Notes under the pieces: generated by a model
Seen by the model: only the letters and a program-made list of their open reading frames with translations
Database searches by the model: none
Told to the model about the DNA's origin: nothing
From: CAYLNK01 sp964384675
GTDB lineage: Bacteria > Acidobacteriota > Thermoanaerobaculia > UBA5066
Assembly (NCBI GenBank): GCA_964384675.1
Contig: CAYLNK010000171.1
Coordinates: forward strand, 1-13,529
Direction of reading: 5' to 3'
DNA length: 13,529 nucleotides
Shown here: one piece after another, positions 1 to 7,038 of the stretch
Numbering within the stretch: the stretch's first letter is position 1
Layout of the letters: every line of letters starts with the position of its first letter
Made by a program: the position numbers and the translations under genes

Positions 1-83
1 CGGGCGCCCTCGCGCGCCGGCCCGCCTCCGGGGGACGAGCGACGGACGAGGGCCGGAGCGGCGCCCGGTCCGGGCTCCTTCCG

Positions 84-1523
84 GTGGCGGTGGCGGGTCT
101 CCTGCTGCTGTCGACGGCCGCCCTGCTCGCCTTCACGGCCCGGCGGTCCCTGACCTACGACGAGGTGCTCCAGGTGATCCACGACGTGTCGACGCCGTGG
201 AACGTCGGCCTCCGGCCGCGGGTCTTCACGAACCACCTGAGCGGGACGCTCCTGGCGCGGGCGGGCCGGACCCTCTTCGGAGGCTCCGAGGCGGGCCTCC
301 GGGCAGGATCGATCGCGCTCACGCTTCTGGGGATCGGGGCGGCGTGCGCCGCGGGGCGACGCTGGGGTCGCGGCTGGCTGGCGACCGTAGGTCCGGCCGC
401 GTTCCTCGGCACCCACGGGTTCGTGCTGACGTTCGCGATCCAGACTCGCGGCTACGCGCCGCTCCTCTGGTGCAGCCTCTTCGTGGCGGTCGGGATCGCC
501 GTCGCCCTCGAGGAGCCGGAGCGGCCGGTCGGACCCCGCTTCGTCGGCCTGTTCCTGGCTGCGCTCGGGCTCGGCCTGTCCCATCTCTTCGGATTCCTGT
601 ACCTCGGATTCGCCACGGTCCTGACCCACACGTTCGTCTGGACGGGCTCGCCGCTCCTGGGCGCGGGTCCCCGGCGTCCGTCGGCGACCAGCCCGTCGGA
701 CCTGGCCCTGCTGACGACGCTCTCGGTGGCCACCGCGTCCTCGTTCCTGTTCTGGAGCACCGACCTGCGCTGGCTCCACTATCAAAGCGGATCCTCCGTC
801 GATTTCCGCGAGACCCTCGGCTCGGAGCTCCGATTCCTGGCGCTCGGATCCAGCGCGAAGGGGTGGCCGGTGCCGCCAGCGGTGCTCGCGGGCGCCGGGC
901 TCGTGTTCGGGATTCTCGTGTGGCGGCGACTCCCGGCCCTCCGCCTCGTGGGCCTCCTGGCCGCGGCCCCGCCGATCGGCCTCCTCCTGATCGCGCCGCT
1001 CTTCCGGCCGGTCTTTCTGTTCGGCCGGTTCTTCGCGGCCTCGCTGGCGCTGGGCGCCGTCCTCCTGCTGGTCGGGATCACCCGAGCCCTGCCTCCGGTG
1101 CGAGGCCTGCCGGCCCTGGTCCTCTGCGCGGGGCTCGCGCTCACGCTTCCCGGTCTCCTCGGGTTCGCTTCGGACGACTCCGGCTACCGGGAAGGCCTCC
1201 GGGAGGTGAGGCGGTGGCACGCCGCGCTGGGTGGCGAGCGGGGCCGCGTGATCCTCTTGGGAGGGCGGGAGATCGACGAGATCGTGGGGTACTACCTGGA
1301 GGGGGTGCCGACGATGACGGCCCCGGAGTGGCCGGTGCTGGTCGCACGCCGGGACGCCGGGATCGTCGACGTCCTCCTGACGATCGGGGACGCCGCGCCG
1401 CCGCAATGGCCGGAGGACTGGCGATCCCGGGTCAGGCCCCTGCCGCTCGGACCGACGGGTGTGGCCCGGCAATCACCGCTCGGGGCCTTCCTCCTCGGGC
1501 CCCCCCGTGGAGGCCTGCGTTGA
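84..1523 (+). CDS. GT-C type membrane glycosyltransferase (ArnT/PMT-like, RgtA/B/C/D-like domain)
   Basis: This is a polytopic inner-membrane protein of 479 residues as drawn. By eye it has about ten hydrophobic segments (for example near residues 4-19, 73-90, 125-142, 152-180, 206-226, 287-307, 312-333 and 340-361), followed by a soluble tail of about 115 residues. Just after the first membrane segment comes TYDE (24-27). The acidic pair in the first outer loop is the usual catalytic position of GT-C enzymes. The stretch 50-77, with NH at 50-51 and LFGGSEAGLR at 64-73, matches the family's NHP...lfG.se..lR region. Such enzymes transfer a sugar from a polyprenyl-phosphate donor on the periplasmic side; donor and acceptor cannot be read here. 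The GTG at 84 has no convincing ribosome site, and the frame is open back to base 3 with an Arg/Gly-rich extension, so the true start may lie outside the window. It is separated from the downstream operon by about 160 bp. Confidence 0.8.
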   Translation: MAVAGLLLLSTAALLAFTARRSLTYDEVLQVIHDVSTPWNVGLRPRVFTNHLSGTLLARAGRTLFGGSEAGLRAGSIALTLLGIGAACAAGRRWGRGWLATVGPAAFLGTHGFVLTFAIQTRGYAPLLWCSLFVAVGIAVALEEPERPVGPRFVGLFLAALGLGLSHLFGFLYLGFATVLTHTFVWTGSPLLGAGPRRPSATSPSDLALLTTLSVATASSFLFWSTDLRWLHYQSGSSVDFRETLGSELRFLALGSSAKGWPVPPAVLAGAGLVFGILVWRRLPALRLVGLLAAAPPIGLLLIAPLFRPVFLFGRFFAASLALGAVLLLVGITRALPPVRGLPALVLCAGLALTLPGLLGFASDDSGYREGLREVRRWHAALGGERGRVILLGGREIDEIVGYYLEGVPTMTAPEWPVLVARRDAGIVDVLLTIGDAAPPQWPEDWRSRVRPLPLGPTGVARQSPLGAFLLGPPRGGLR

Positions 1524-1526
1524 CGG

Positions 1527-1546
1527 CCCGGGCGGGGACCGCCGGG
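1527..1546 (+). terminator. GC-rich hairpin just after the GT-C gene (possible weak terminator)
   Basis: Three bases after the stop codon ending at 1523, CCCGGGCGG (1527-1535) can pair with CCGCCGGG (1539-1546). This gives eight G-C pairs with one bulged G and a three-base loop. No T tract follows, so it is not a classical intrinsic terminator. In DNA this GC-rich such hairpins also arise by chance. Confidence 0.25.
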
Positions 1547-1559
1547 AGGGGGATTCGGC

Positions 1560-1565
1560 TATCAT
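1560..1565 (+). promoter_or_regulatory. Possible -10 box (TATCAT) upstream of the dehydrogenase operon
   Basis: TATCAT, in the context GGCTATCATC, differs from the sigma-70 consensus TATAAT at one position and is one of very few AT-containing hexamers in this gap. No recognisable -35 hexamer lies 16-18 bases upstream. TTGACG at 1520-1525 is too far away. If it is real, the 5' leader would be about 110 bases long. Confidence 0.25.
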
Positions 1566-1572
1566 CCCCGCC

Positions 1573-1604
1573 GTCCGTGCTGCGTCCGTGGCTCCCGGTC
1601 CGTG
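1573..1604 (+). repeat. Three GTCCGTG direct repeats in the intergenic region
   Basis: GTCCGTG occurs at 1573-1579, 1584-1590 and 1598-1604, with starts 11 and 14 bases apart, between the possible -10 box and the dehydrogenase start. The spacing is near one helical turn, so a binding site for a regulator is conceivable. Chance is also possible, because the surrounding DNA is rich in C, G and CCG runs. Confidence 0.4.
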
Positions 1605-1618
1605 GAGGCCGCGGCCTC
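1605..1618. repeat. 14-bp perfect palindrome GAGGCCGCGGCCTC
   Basis: This is a perfect inverted repeat with no spacer. It directly follows the third GTCCGTG repeat, about 65-80 bases before the dehydrogenase start. It could be an operator, a small hairpin in the mRNA leader, or a chance GC-rich palindrome. No T run follows, so a terminator role is not supported. Confidence 0.45.
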
Positions 1619-1683
1619 AGGCGCCGAACCCAACACCTTGACGAGGAACGAGCTGCTCTCTTGACCTCTCCGTGCAGGCCGTC

Positions 1684-3012
1684 GTGAACGAATCCCCGGG
1701 CGGGCAGCAGCAGGCGCTCCTCTCGCGCATCGCGGCGGGCGAGGCGTGCGTGGGCGTGATCGGGCTCGGCTACGTCGGTCTTCCGCTGGCGCTGCTCTTC
1801 GCGGAGGCCGGGTTCCCCGTGCTGGGCTTCGACACCGACCCGGCCAAGACCGAGAGCCTCGGGCGCGGAGAGTCGTACATCCGTCACATCGGCCCGGAGC
1901 GGGTGCGGCAGGCGGTCGCGTCGGGGCGCCTGACCCCGACCGGAGACTTCGACCGGCTGCGGGAGTGTGACGCGATCCTCATCTGCGTGCCGACGCCCCT
2001 CGGACGGCACCGGGAGCCCGACCTGCGCTACGTCCGGACGACGGCGGACGAGGTCTCCCGGCGGATGAGGGCGGGACAGGTGGTGGTGCTGGAGTCGACG
2101 ACCTACCCGGGGACCACCCGTGAGGAGATCGTGCCGCGCGTTCCACCTTCGCTGACGGTGGGGAGCGACGTCTTCGTCGCGTACTCGCCCGAGCGGGAGG
2201 ACCCCGGGAACCAGCGGTTCACGACCCGCACGATCCCGAAGGTGGTCGGGGGGATCGACGCGGCGTCGCTGACCGTGGCCGCCGCGCTCTACGGGCGCGT
2301 GGTCGATCGGGTGGTGCCGGTCTCGACCGTGGAGGTCGCGGAATCGGCCAAGATCTTCGAGAACGTCTTCCGTGCGGTGAACATCGCGCTCGTGAACGAG
2401 ATGAAGGTGGTCCTCGATCGCATGGGGATCGACGTCTGGGAGGTCATCGAGGCGGCCAAGACGAAGCCGTTCGGCTTCATGCCGTTCTACCCGGGGCCCG
2501 GTCTGGGCGGGCACTGCATCCCTCTCGATCCGTTCTACCTGACCTGGAAGGCGGCGGAGCACGGAGTGTGGGCCCGCTTCGTCGAGCTGGCCGGAGAGAT
2601 CAACACGTCGATGCCCCACTACGTCGTGGACCGGACGGTTCGGGCGCTCAACGCGCGCGGAAAGAGCGTGCTGGGGGCGCGGGTCCTGGTGCTGGGTCTC
2701 TCGTACAAGCCGGACATCGACGACTCGCGCGAGTCTCCGTCCTTCGAGATCCTCGAGCTGCTGCACGGCCTGGGGGCCGAGGTGGCGTACTGCGACCCGT
2801 ACATCCCGGTGGCGCCGCGGGTGAGGCGACACGACCTCGGACTCGCCAGCGTGGCGTGCGACGCCGCCGAGTTCGCCCGGCACGACGTCGTGGTCGTCTC
2901 GACGGCCCATTCGGTCTTCCGCGACCCGTCCCTCTACACCGGCACGACGCTCGTCGTCGACACGAGGAACGTGGTCCGGCCCGGGGCGGGGCCGGACGTC
3001 GTCCGGGCCTAG
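1684..3012 (+). CDS. UDP-sugar 6-dehydrogenase (UDP-GlcNAc/UDP-glucose dehydrogenase family, WbpA-like)
   Basis: This enzyme oxidises C6 of a UDP-hexose twice with NAD+ to give a UDP-uronic acid in the cytoplasm. From the GTG at 1684 the protein is 442 residues, normal for the family. Visible motifs are the Rossmann loop GLGYVGLP (27-34), ESTTYPGTT (137-145, with the conserved Glu), YSPEREDPGN (167-176), the Lys/Asn segment AKIFEN (222-227), the catalytic cysteine C278 in GGHCIPLDP (275-283), and the C-terminal nucleotide-binding signature SYKPDIDDSRESPS (340-353). ESTTYPGTT, EREDPGN and TKPFGFMPFYPGPGLGGHCIP resemble the WbpA type (UDP-GlcNAc to UDP-GlcNAcA) more than plain UDP-glucose dehydrogenases, but substrate choice is inference. 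An in-frame GTG at 1672 would add four residues. I prefer 1684 because a weak AGG lies 5 bases upstream and the resulting N-terminus fits family length better. It is the first gene of the tightly packed operon; the next gene starts 17 nt after its stop. Confidence 0.9.
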   Translation: MNESPGGQQQALLSRIAAGEACVGVIGLGYVGLPLALLFAEAGFPVLGFDTDPAKTESLGRGESYIRHIGPERVRQAVASGRLTPTGDFDRLRECDAILICVPTPLGRHREPDLRYVRTTADEVSRRMRAGQVVVLESTTYPGTTREEIVPRVPPSLTVGSDVFVAYSPEREDPGNQRFTTRTIPKVVGGIDAASLTVAAALYGRVVDRVVPVSTVEVAESAKIFENVFRAVNIALVNEMKVVLDRMGIDVWEVIEAAKTKPFGFMPFYPGPGLGGHCIPLDPFYLTWKAAEHGVWARFVELAGEINTSMPHYVVDRTVRALNARGKSVLGARVLVLGLSYKPDIDDSRESPSFEILELLHGLGAEVAYCDPYIPVAPRVRRHDLGLASVACDAAEFARHDVVVVSTAHSVFRDPSLYTGTTLVVDTRNVVRPGAGPDVVRA

Positions 3013-3014
3013 CC

Positions 3015-3020
3015 AGGGAG
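3015..3020 (+). promoter_or_regulatory. Ribosome binding site for the AsnB-GT4 fusion gene
   Basis: AGGGAG lies nine bases before the ATG at 3030. It fixes the start at the Met preceding the catalytic Cys and rules out the much longer upstream extension of this frame, which would run through the dehydrogenase gene. Confidence 0.7.
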
Positions 3021-3029
3021 CCTCGCCGC

Positions 3030-6000
3030 ATGTGCGGGATCTTCGGATTCGCGGGTGACCGGACGACCGCCTCGGGGCTCGACCTCGGACCCGTCCAGGC
3101 AGCGCTCGAGCACCGGGGGCCGGACGATCGCGGACGCCTGGTCGAGGCGGGTCCCGGGGACGCGGCCGTGGCGCTCGTCCACACCCGCCTCGCGATCCTC
3201 GACCTCTCGCCGGCCGGGCACCAGCCGATGGTGTCGGCCTCTGGGCGGCACGTGCTGGTCTTCAACGGCGAGGTCTTCAACTTCGCCGAGGTCAAGCGGG
3301 ACCTCGAGGCCGAGGGGGTGCCGATCCGGTCGACCGGGGATTCCGAGGTCGTCCTGGAGGCAATCGTGCACTGGGGGCCGGCCACCGCCGTGAAGCGCTT
3401 CCGCGGCATGTTCGCCCTCGCGGTCTGGGACCGGACCGACGGCTCGCTGCTCCTCGTGCGCGACCGCCTCGGGATCAAGCCGCTCTATCTGCTGGAGACC
3501 GCCCGAGGTCTCGCCTTCGCGTCGGAGGTGCGGGCCCTCCTCGCGACGGGCCTCTCCCGGCGCCGGCTCTCCCGCGAAGGGCTCGGCTCGTACCTCGCCT
3601 TCGGGTCGGTGTCCGAGCCGCACACGATGATCGAGGGAATCCGGAGCCTGCCTCCCGGGCACATGCTGACGTGGCGCGATGGAACCTCCGTCGTCACGAG
3701 GTACTGGAGCCTCCCGGAGAGCCCGGCGCGCCGCCTGACCTATCCGGAGGCCGTGGAGACGCTGCGACCGGTCCTCACCGAGGCGATCCGGCTGCGCCTC
3801 GTCTCCGACGTCCCGCTCGGCATCTTCCTGTCGGGGGGGATCGACAGCTCGGCGCTCCTCGCCCTCGCCTCGGTGGACCGGCCGCACTCGTTCACGGTCA
3901 CGTTCGACGAGACACGCTACAGCGAAGCCGCCTTCGCCGCGGAGGTGGCCTCCCACTACGGGAGCGAGCACCACGAGGTCCGGATCTCCCCCGCCTCGGC
4001 GGCGAGCTCGTTCGAGACGGCGCTCGCGGCGCAGGACCAGCCCAGCGCGGACGGCATCAACACCTACATCGTGGCCAAGGCGGCCCGCGAGGCCGGCCTC
4101 ACCGTGGCTCTCTCCGGTCTCGGAGGAGACGAGCTCTTCGCGGGCTATCCGTCGTTCCGGAGCTTCGGACGCCTCCTGGCCGCGGGGCGCGCCGGCCGGA
4201 TCCTGCCGTCGGGCGTGGAGCGGTCGATGCTCGGGTCCCGGTTCAACCAGGCGCGCAAGCTCGGGGCCGTGCTCGGGGGCGGTGGGGCGGTCCCGGCGAC
4301 GTACGCCGCGCTCCGCGCCATGTTCACGGAGCGCCAGATCCAGGCGCTCCTCGGCCCCGGGCTCCGGGGACACCCGGTGGAGGCGTCGGGTTTCGTGGAG
4401 GGGGCCGCCGCGGGCGACCCGGTCAACGCGCTCTCGCGCCTCGAGCTGGCGCACTACATTCCCAGCACCCTGCTCCGGGATACCGATTCGATGTCGATGG
4501 CGCACGCCCTCGAGGTCCGGGTCCCGTACCTGGACCACGAGGTCGTCGAGCTCCTCCTCTCCCTGCCGGGTGCTCTCAAGCTCCGGCCGGGGCGGAAGAA
4601 GCCGCTCCTGGTGGACGTCGCTCCGGACCTGCCTCAGGCCGCGTCCCGCCGGCCGAAGATGGGCTTCGTCCTGCCCTTCGACGACTGGTTCCGTGGGCCC
4701 CTGTTCGAGAGAGTCGGTGCGCTCCTCGACGGGCCGACCGGGGGCCCGCTCGATCCCGAGAACGTGCGCCGTCAGTGGCGGTCGTTCCTCCGGGGCGAGC
4801 GCTTCACGTCGTCCTCGCGGATCGTCTGCCTGACCTCCCTCGTCGCCTGGTGCCAGCGCCACCGGGTCGAGGTCCCGGAGACCCAGAAGGTCCGGCCCCG
4901 TGCCGTGATCGAGGCGACGTCGGCGCGCCGCGCCGCGCCGCCCGGGATCCTCCTCCTGCTTCCGGGCGCCTTTTCGGCCCCGGGAGGGATCGAGATGTAC
5001 AACCGGTCCCTCATCCGCGCCTTCTCCGAGCTGGCGGAAGAGACCGGCGCGCGCTGCGACGTGCTCGTCCTGAACGATCGGGCCGGCGGAGCCGATCCCC
5101 GGTACCTGGGTGAAGGGGCCCTCGCGCCGGAGCTCTTCGCGGGGGACCGTCCCCGCTTCGTCGCGCAGGCGCTGGCACGCGCCGCGCGGCACCAGCCCGG
5201 GCTCATCGTCTTCGGGCACGTGAACTTCCTGCGGCTCGCCCCGGCGCTCGCGGCCGCGGTCCCCGCGGCCCGGACCTGGGTCGTCACCTACGGCGTGGAC
5301 GTGTGGCGGCGGCTGGGGCTCGGGACCCGCCTCACCCTGCGGGGCATCTCGAGGATCCTGTCGATCAGCGACTTCACGCGCCGGGAGCTGGAGCGCGTCA
5401 ACGGGATCCGCACCTCGAGCGTTCACCTCCTGCCGTGCCCGCTCGATCCGGTCTGGCAGGCCGAGTTCGAGCGGCCGGAGGGGGAGGACGCGCCCGAGGG
5501 CCCGGCCTCGCTCCTCACCGTGGCGCGACTCGACGCCACCGAGCGCTACAAGGGGATCGACTCGGTCCTGGAGGCGCTTCGCGAGGTGGCGACTCGCGTG
5601 CCCGGGGTGCGCTACCAGATCCTCGGGGACGGAGACGACCGGGGCCGGCTCGAGAGGCTGGCCGGGGATCTCGGCGTGGCCGACCGGGTGACGTTCGCCG
5701 GACGGGTGACCGCGGCGTCCCTGGCCGCCGCGTACTCCGGTTGTAAGCTGTTCGTGATGCCGAGCAGCAAGGAAGGTTTCGGGATCGTCTTTCTGGAGGC
5801 GGCCCTCTTCGGGAAGCCGTCGATCGGAGGGCGGCACGGGGGTACGCCGGAGGTGATCGCCGACGGGGCGACGGGCCTCCTCGTGGAGCGCACGGACGTC
5901 TCCGGGATCGCGCAGGCCATCACGAGGCTGCTGACCGCACCCGGCCTGCGGGAGGAGATGGGGCGGCGCGCCCGGGAGAGGGTCCTGTCGCGCTTCACGT

Positions 6001-6068
6001 ACGGTCACTTCCGGACCAACCTCTTCGACCTCGCCGAGGTCGACCTCCTGCGGCGCCGGAGCGTCTGA
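3030..6068 (+). CDS. Fusion protein: glutamine-dependent AsnB-like amidotransferase + GT4 glycosyltransferase
   Basis: This is a 1012-residue two-part cytoplasmic enzyme. Residues 1-612 form a complete asparagine-synthase-like amidotransferase. The class II glutaminase domain has nucleophile Cys2, R53, NGE (79-81) and D104. The ATP-binding synthetase domain has SGGIDSS (268-274) and SGLGGDE (362-368). After a polar linker (about 613-637), residues 638-1012 form a GT-B glycosyltransferase of family 4. It shows the N-terminal Gly-rich loop PGGIEMYNRS (651-660), the ARLDATERYKG segment (832-842), and the C-terminal E-x7-E pair E915/E923 in KEGFGIVFLEA. A glutaminase releases ammonia used to amidate an ATP-activated carboxylate, and the GT4 part transfers a sugar from a nucleotide donor. 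Beside a uronate-forming dehydrogenase, one possibility is amidation of a uronic acid coupled to its transfer. Leu364 replaces the acid seen there in E. coli AsnB. The frame is continuous with no stop at the junction. An internal GTG at 4905 with a distant AAGG could in principle also yield a separate GT4 protein. Confidence 0.9.
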   Translation: MCGIFGFAGDRTTASGLDLGPVQAALEHRGPDDRGRLVEAGPGDAAVALVHTRLAILDLSPAGHQPMVSASGRHVLVFNGEVFNFAEVKRDLEAEGVPIRSTGDSEVVLEAIVHWGPATAVKRFRGMFALAVWDRTDGSLLLVRDRLGIKPLYLLETARGLAFASEVRALLATGLSRRRLSREGLGSYLAFGSVSEPHTMIEGIRSLPPGHMLTWRDGTSVVTRYWSLPESPARRLTYPEAVETLRPVLTEAIRLRLVSDVPLGIFLSGGIDSSALLALASVDRPHSFTVTFDETRYSEAAFAAEVASHYGSEHHEVRISPASAASSFETALAAQDQPSADGINTYIVAKAAREAGLTVALSGLGGDELFAGYPSFRSFGRLLAAGRAGRILPSGVERSMLGSRFNQARKLGAVLGGGGAVPATYAALRAMFTERQIQALLGPGLRGHPVEASGFVEGAAAGDPVNALSRLELAHYIPSTLLRDTDSMSMAHALEVRVPYLDHEVVELLLSLPGALKLRPGRKKPLLVDVAPDLPQAASRRPKMGFVLPFDDWFRGPLFERVGALLDGPTGGPLDPENVRRQWRSFLRGERFTSSSRIVCLTSLVAWCQRHRVEVPETQKVRPRAVIEATSARRAAPPGILLLLPGAFSAPGGIEMYNRSLIRAFSELAEETGARCDVLVLNDRAGGADPRYLGEGALAPELFAGDRPRFVAQALARAARHQPGLIVFGHVNFLRLAPALAAAVPAARTWVVTYGVDVWRRLGLGTRLTLRGISRILSISDFTRRELERVNGIRTSSVHLLPCPLDPVWQAEFERPEGEDAPEGPASLLTVARLDATERYKGIDSVLEALREVATRVPGVRYQILGDGDDRGRLERLAGDLGVADRVTFAGRVTAASLAAAYSGCKLFVMPSSKEGFGIVFLEAALFGKPSIGGRHGGTPEVIADGATGLLVERTDVSGIAQAITRLLTAPGLREEMGRRARERVLSRFTYGHFRTNLFDLAEVDLLRRRSV
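6058..6061 (+). promoter_or_regulatory. Ribosome binding site for the epimerase gene
   Basis: GGAG lies eight bases before the ATG at 6070, inside the last codons of the fusion gene. It supports this start and translational coupling through the TGAGATG junction. Confidence 0.5.
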
Positions 6069-6069
6069 G

Positions 6070-7038
6070 ATGGCGCGATACCTCGTCACGGGCACGGCCG
6101 GCTTCATCGGCTCGCACGTGGCCACCGCGCTCCTGTCGCTCGGGCACGAGGTGGCCGGCGTGGACAGCCTGAACGACGCCTACGACGTGAGGCTCAAGGA
6201 GCGGCGCCTCGAGCGGCTCACCTCGCGGCCCGGCTTCGCCTTCACGCGTGCCGACGTCAGGGACGAGGCCGCGCTCGCCCCCCTGTTCGAGGTGCCGCCG
6301 GATGCCGTGGTCAACCTGGCCGCGCGCGCGGGGGTGCGTCCGTCCGTGGAGACGCCGGCGCTCTACTTCGACGCGAACGTGGGCGGCACGCTGGCGCTCC
6401 TCGAGCTCTGCCGGCGCCGGGGCGTGCCGAAGCTGGTCCTGGCTTCGTCGTCCAGCCTGTACGGGCTCGGGAACGAGCCGCCGTACCGGGAGGACCAGCC
6501 GACCGACCGTCCGCTCTCGCCGTACGCGGCGTCGAAGAAGGCGGCCGAGGTGCTGGCGTTCAGCTACCACCACCTGCACGGGATCGACGTCTCGGTGCTC
6601 CGCTACTTCACCGTGTACGGGCCGGCGGGCCGGCCCGACATGAGCCCGTTCCGCTTCGTGCAGTGGATCCGCGAGGAGCGCCCGCTGATCCTGTACGGGG
6701 ACGGCTCGCAGTCCCGCGACTTCACGTACGTCGACGACATCGCGTCGGGCACCGTGGCGGCTCTCCGGCCCGTCGGGTACGGTGTCTTCAACCTCGGCTC
6801 GGATCGTCCCGTGACGGTCTCCAGGATGATCGAGATCCTCGAGGGGCTGCTGGGGAGGAAAGCGCGGATCGAGCGCCGTCCCGCCCACGCGGCCGACGTG
6901 GACCGGACCTGGGCCGACATCGGGCAGGCCCGCGCCGTGCTCGGCTGGGAGCCGGCGGTCAGCCTGGAGGAAGGCCTGGCGCGCCTCGTCGCCTGGTACG
7001 AGGAGAACCGCGGCTGGGCCCGGGAGATCGTGACGTGA
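6070..7038 (+). CDS. NAD-dependent epimerase, extended SDR family (UDP-glucuronate 4-epimerase-like)
   Basis: The 322-residue protein interconverts nucleotide sugars, most likely by 4-epimerisation of a UDP-uronate in the cytoplasm. Visible features are the NAD-binding TGTAGFIGSH (7-16), the cofactor-region Asp in VDSLNDAYD (31-39), NLAARAGVRPSVE (82-94), the catalytic serine region SSSSLYG (126-132), and the Tyr-x3-Lys pair Y152/K156 in YAASK. The segments LNDAYDVRLKERRL, AARAGVRPS and RYFTVYGPAGRPDM (178-191) are characteristic of the UDP-glucuronate 4-epimerase (GAE) branch rather than GalE. Together with the upstream dehydrogenase it would supply UDP-galacturonate or its N-acetyl counterpart. 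The ATG lies one base after the previous stop (TGAGATG), and the next gene overlaps its stop codon. The family is certain, the exact substrate less so. Confidence 0.88.
   Translation: MARYLVTGTAGFIGSHVATALLSLGHEVAGVDSLNDAYDVRLKERRLERLTSRPGFAFTRADVRDEAALAPLFEVPPDAVVNLAARAGVRPSVETPALYFDANVGGTLALLELCRRRGVPKLVLASSSSLYGLGNEPPYREDQPTDRPLSPYAASKKAAEVLAFSYHHLHGIDVSVLRYFTVYGPAGRPDMSPFRFVQWIREERPLILYGDGSQSRDFTYVDDIASGTVAALRPVGYGVFNLGSDRPVTVSRMIEILEGLLGRKARIERRPAHAADVDRTWADIGQARAVLGWEPAVSLEEGLARLVAWYEENRGWAREIVT
7022..7026 (+). promoter_or_regulatory. Ribosome binding site for the ABC permease gene
   Basis: GGGAG lies eight bases before the GTG at 7035. This supports the GTG that overlaps the epimerase stop codon (GTGA) as the permease start, rather than the much longer upstream extension of that frame. 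Confidence 0.55.

Noticed and set aside
1459..1641. Small 60-codon + strand frame bridging the intergenic gap
   Set aside because: Most of it overlaps the end of the GT-C gene in another frame. The translation is Pro/Arg/Ala-rich with no recognisable feature and no ribosome site.
1638..1689. TTGACG (1638-1643) and TTGACC (1661-1666) as promoter -35 boxes
   Set aside because: No AT-rich -10 hexamer lies 16-18 bases downstream of either. The second would place the -10 on the start codon of the dehydrogenase.
1432..2910. Long minus-strand frame opposite the dehydrogenase (and similar ones at 7829-9157, 9574-11286 and 11776-13446)
   Set aside because: Each has shadow composition (His/Arg/Asp/Gly-rich, no hydrophobic core) and lies wholly opposite a gene with intact catalytic motifs. 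None has a separate promoter or ribosome site.
2568..3029. Extension of the fusion gene frame 154 codons upstream into the dehydrogenase gene
   Set aside because: The glutaminase must start at the Met before Cys2, because that Cys becomes the N-terminal nucleophile. AGGGAG at 3015-3020 supports the ATG at 3030, and the upstream part is out-of-frame dehydrogenase sequence.
4860..4950. Fusion junction as a sequencing frameshift or two separate genes
   Set aside because: The frame is continuous with uniform codon use through the linker, and neither domain is broken. A possible internal GTG at 4905 has only a distant AAGG. Kept as an alternative in the gene entry, but not the preferred reading.
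3009..6125. Very long antisense open frame (over 1000 codons) opposite the fusion gene
   Set aside because: Long stop-free antisense frames are expected in DNA of this GC content. The translation is a low-complexity run of Arg, Gly, Pro, Glu and Asp with no domain, while the sense strand encodes two complete enzyme families.
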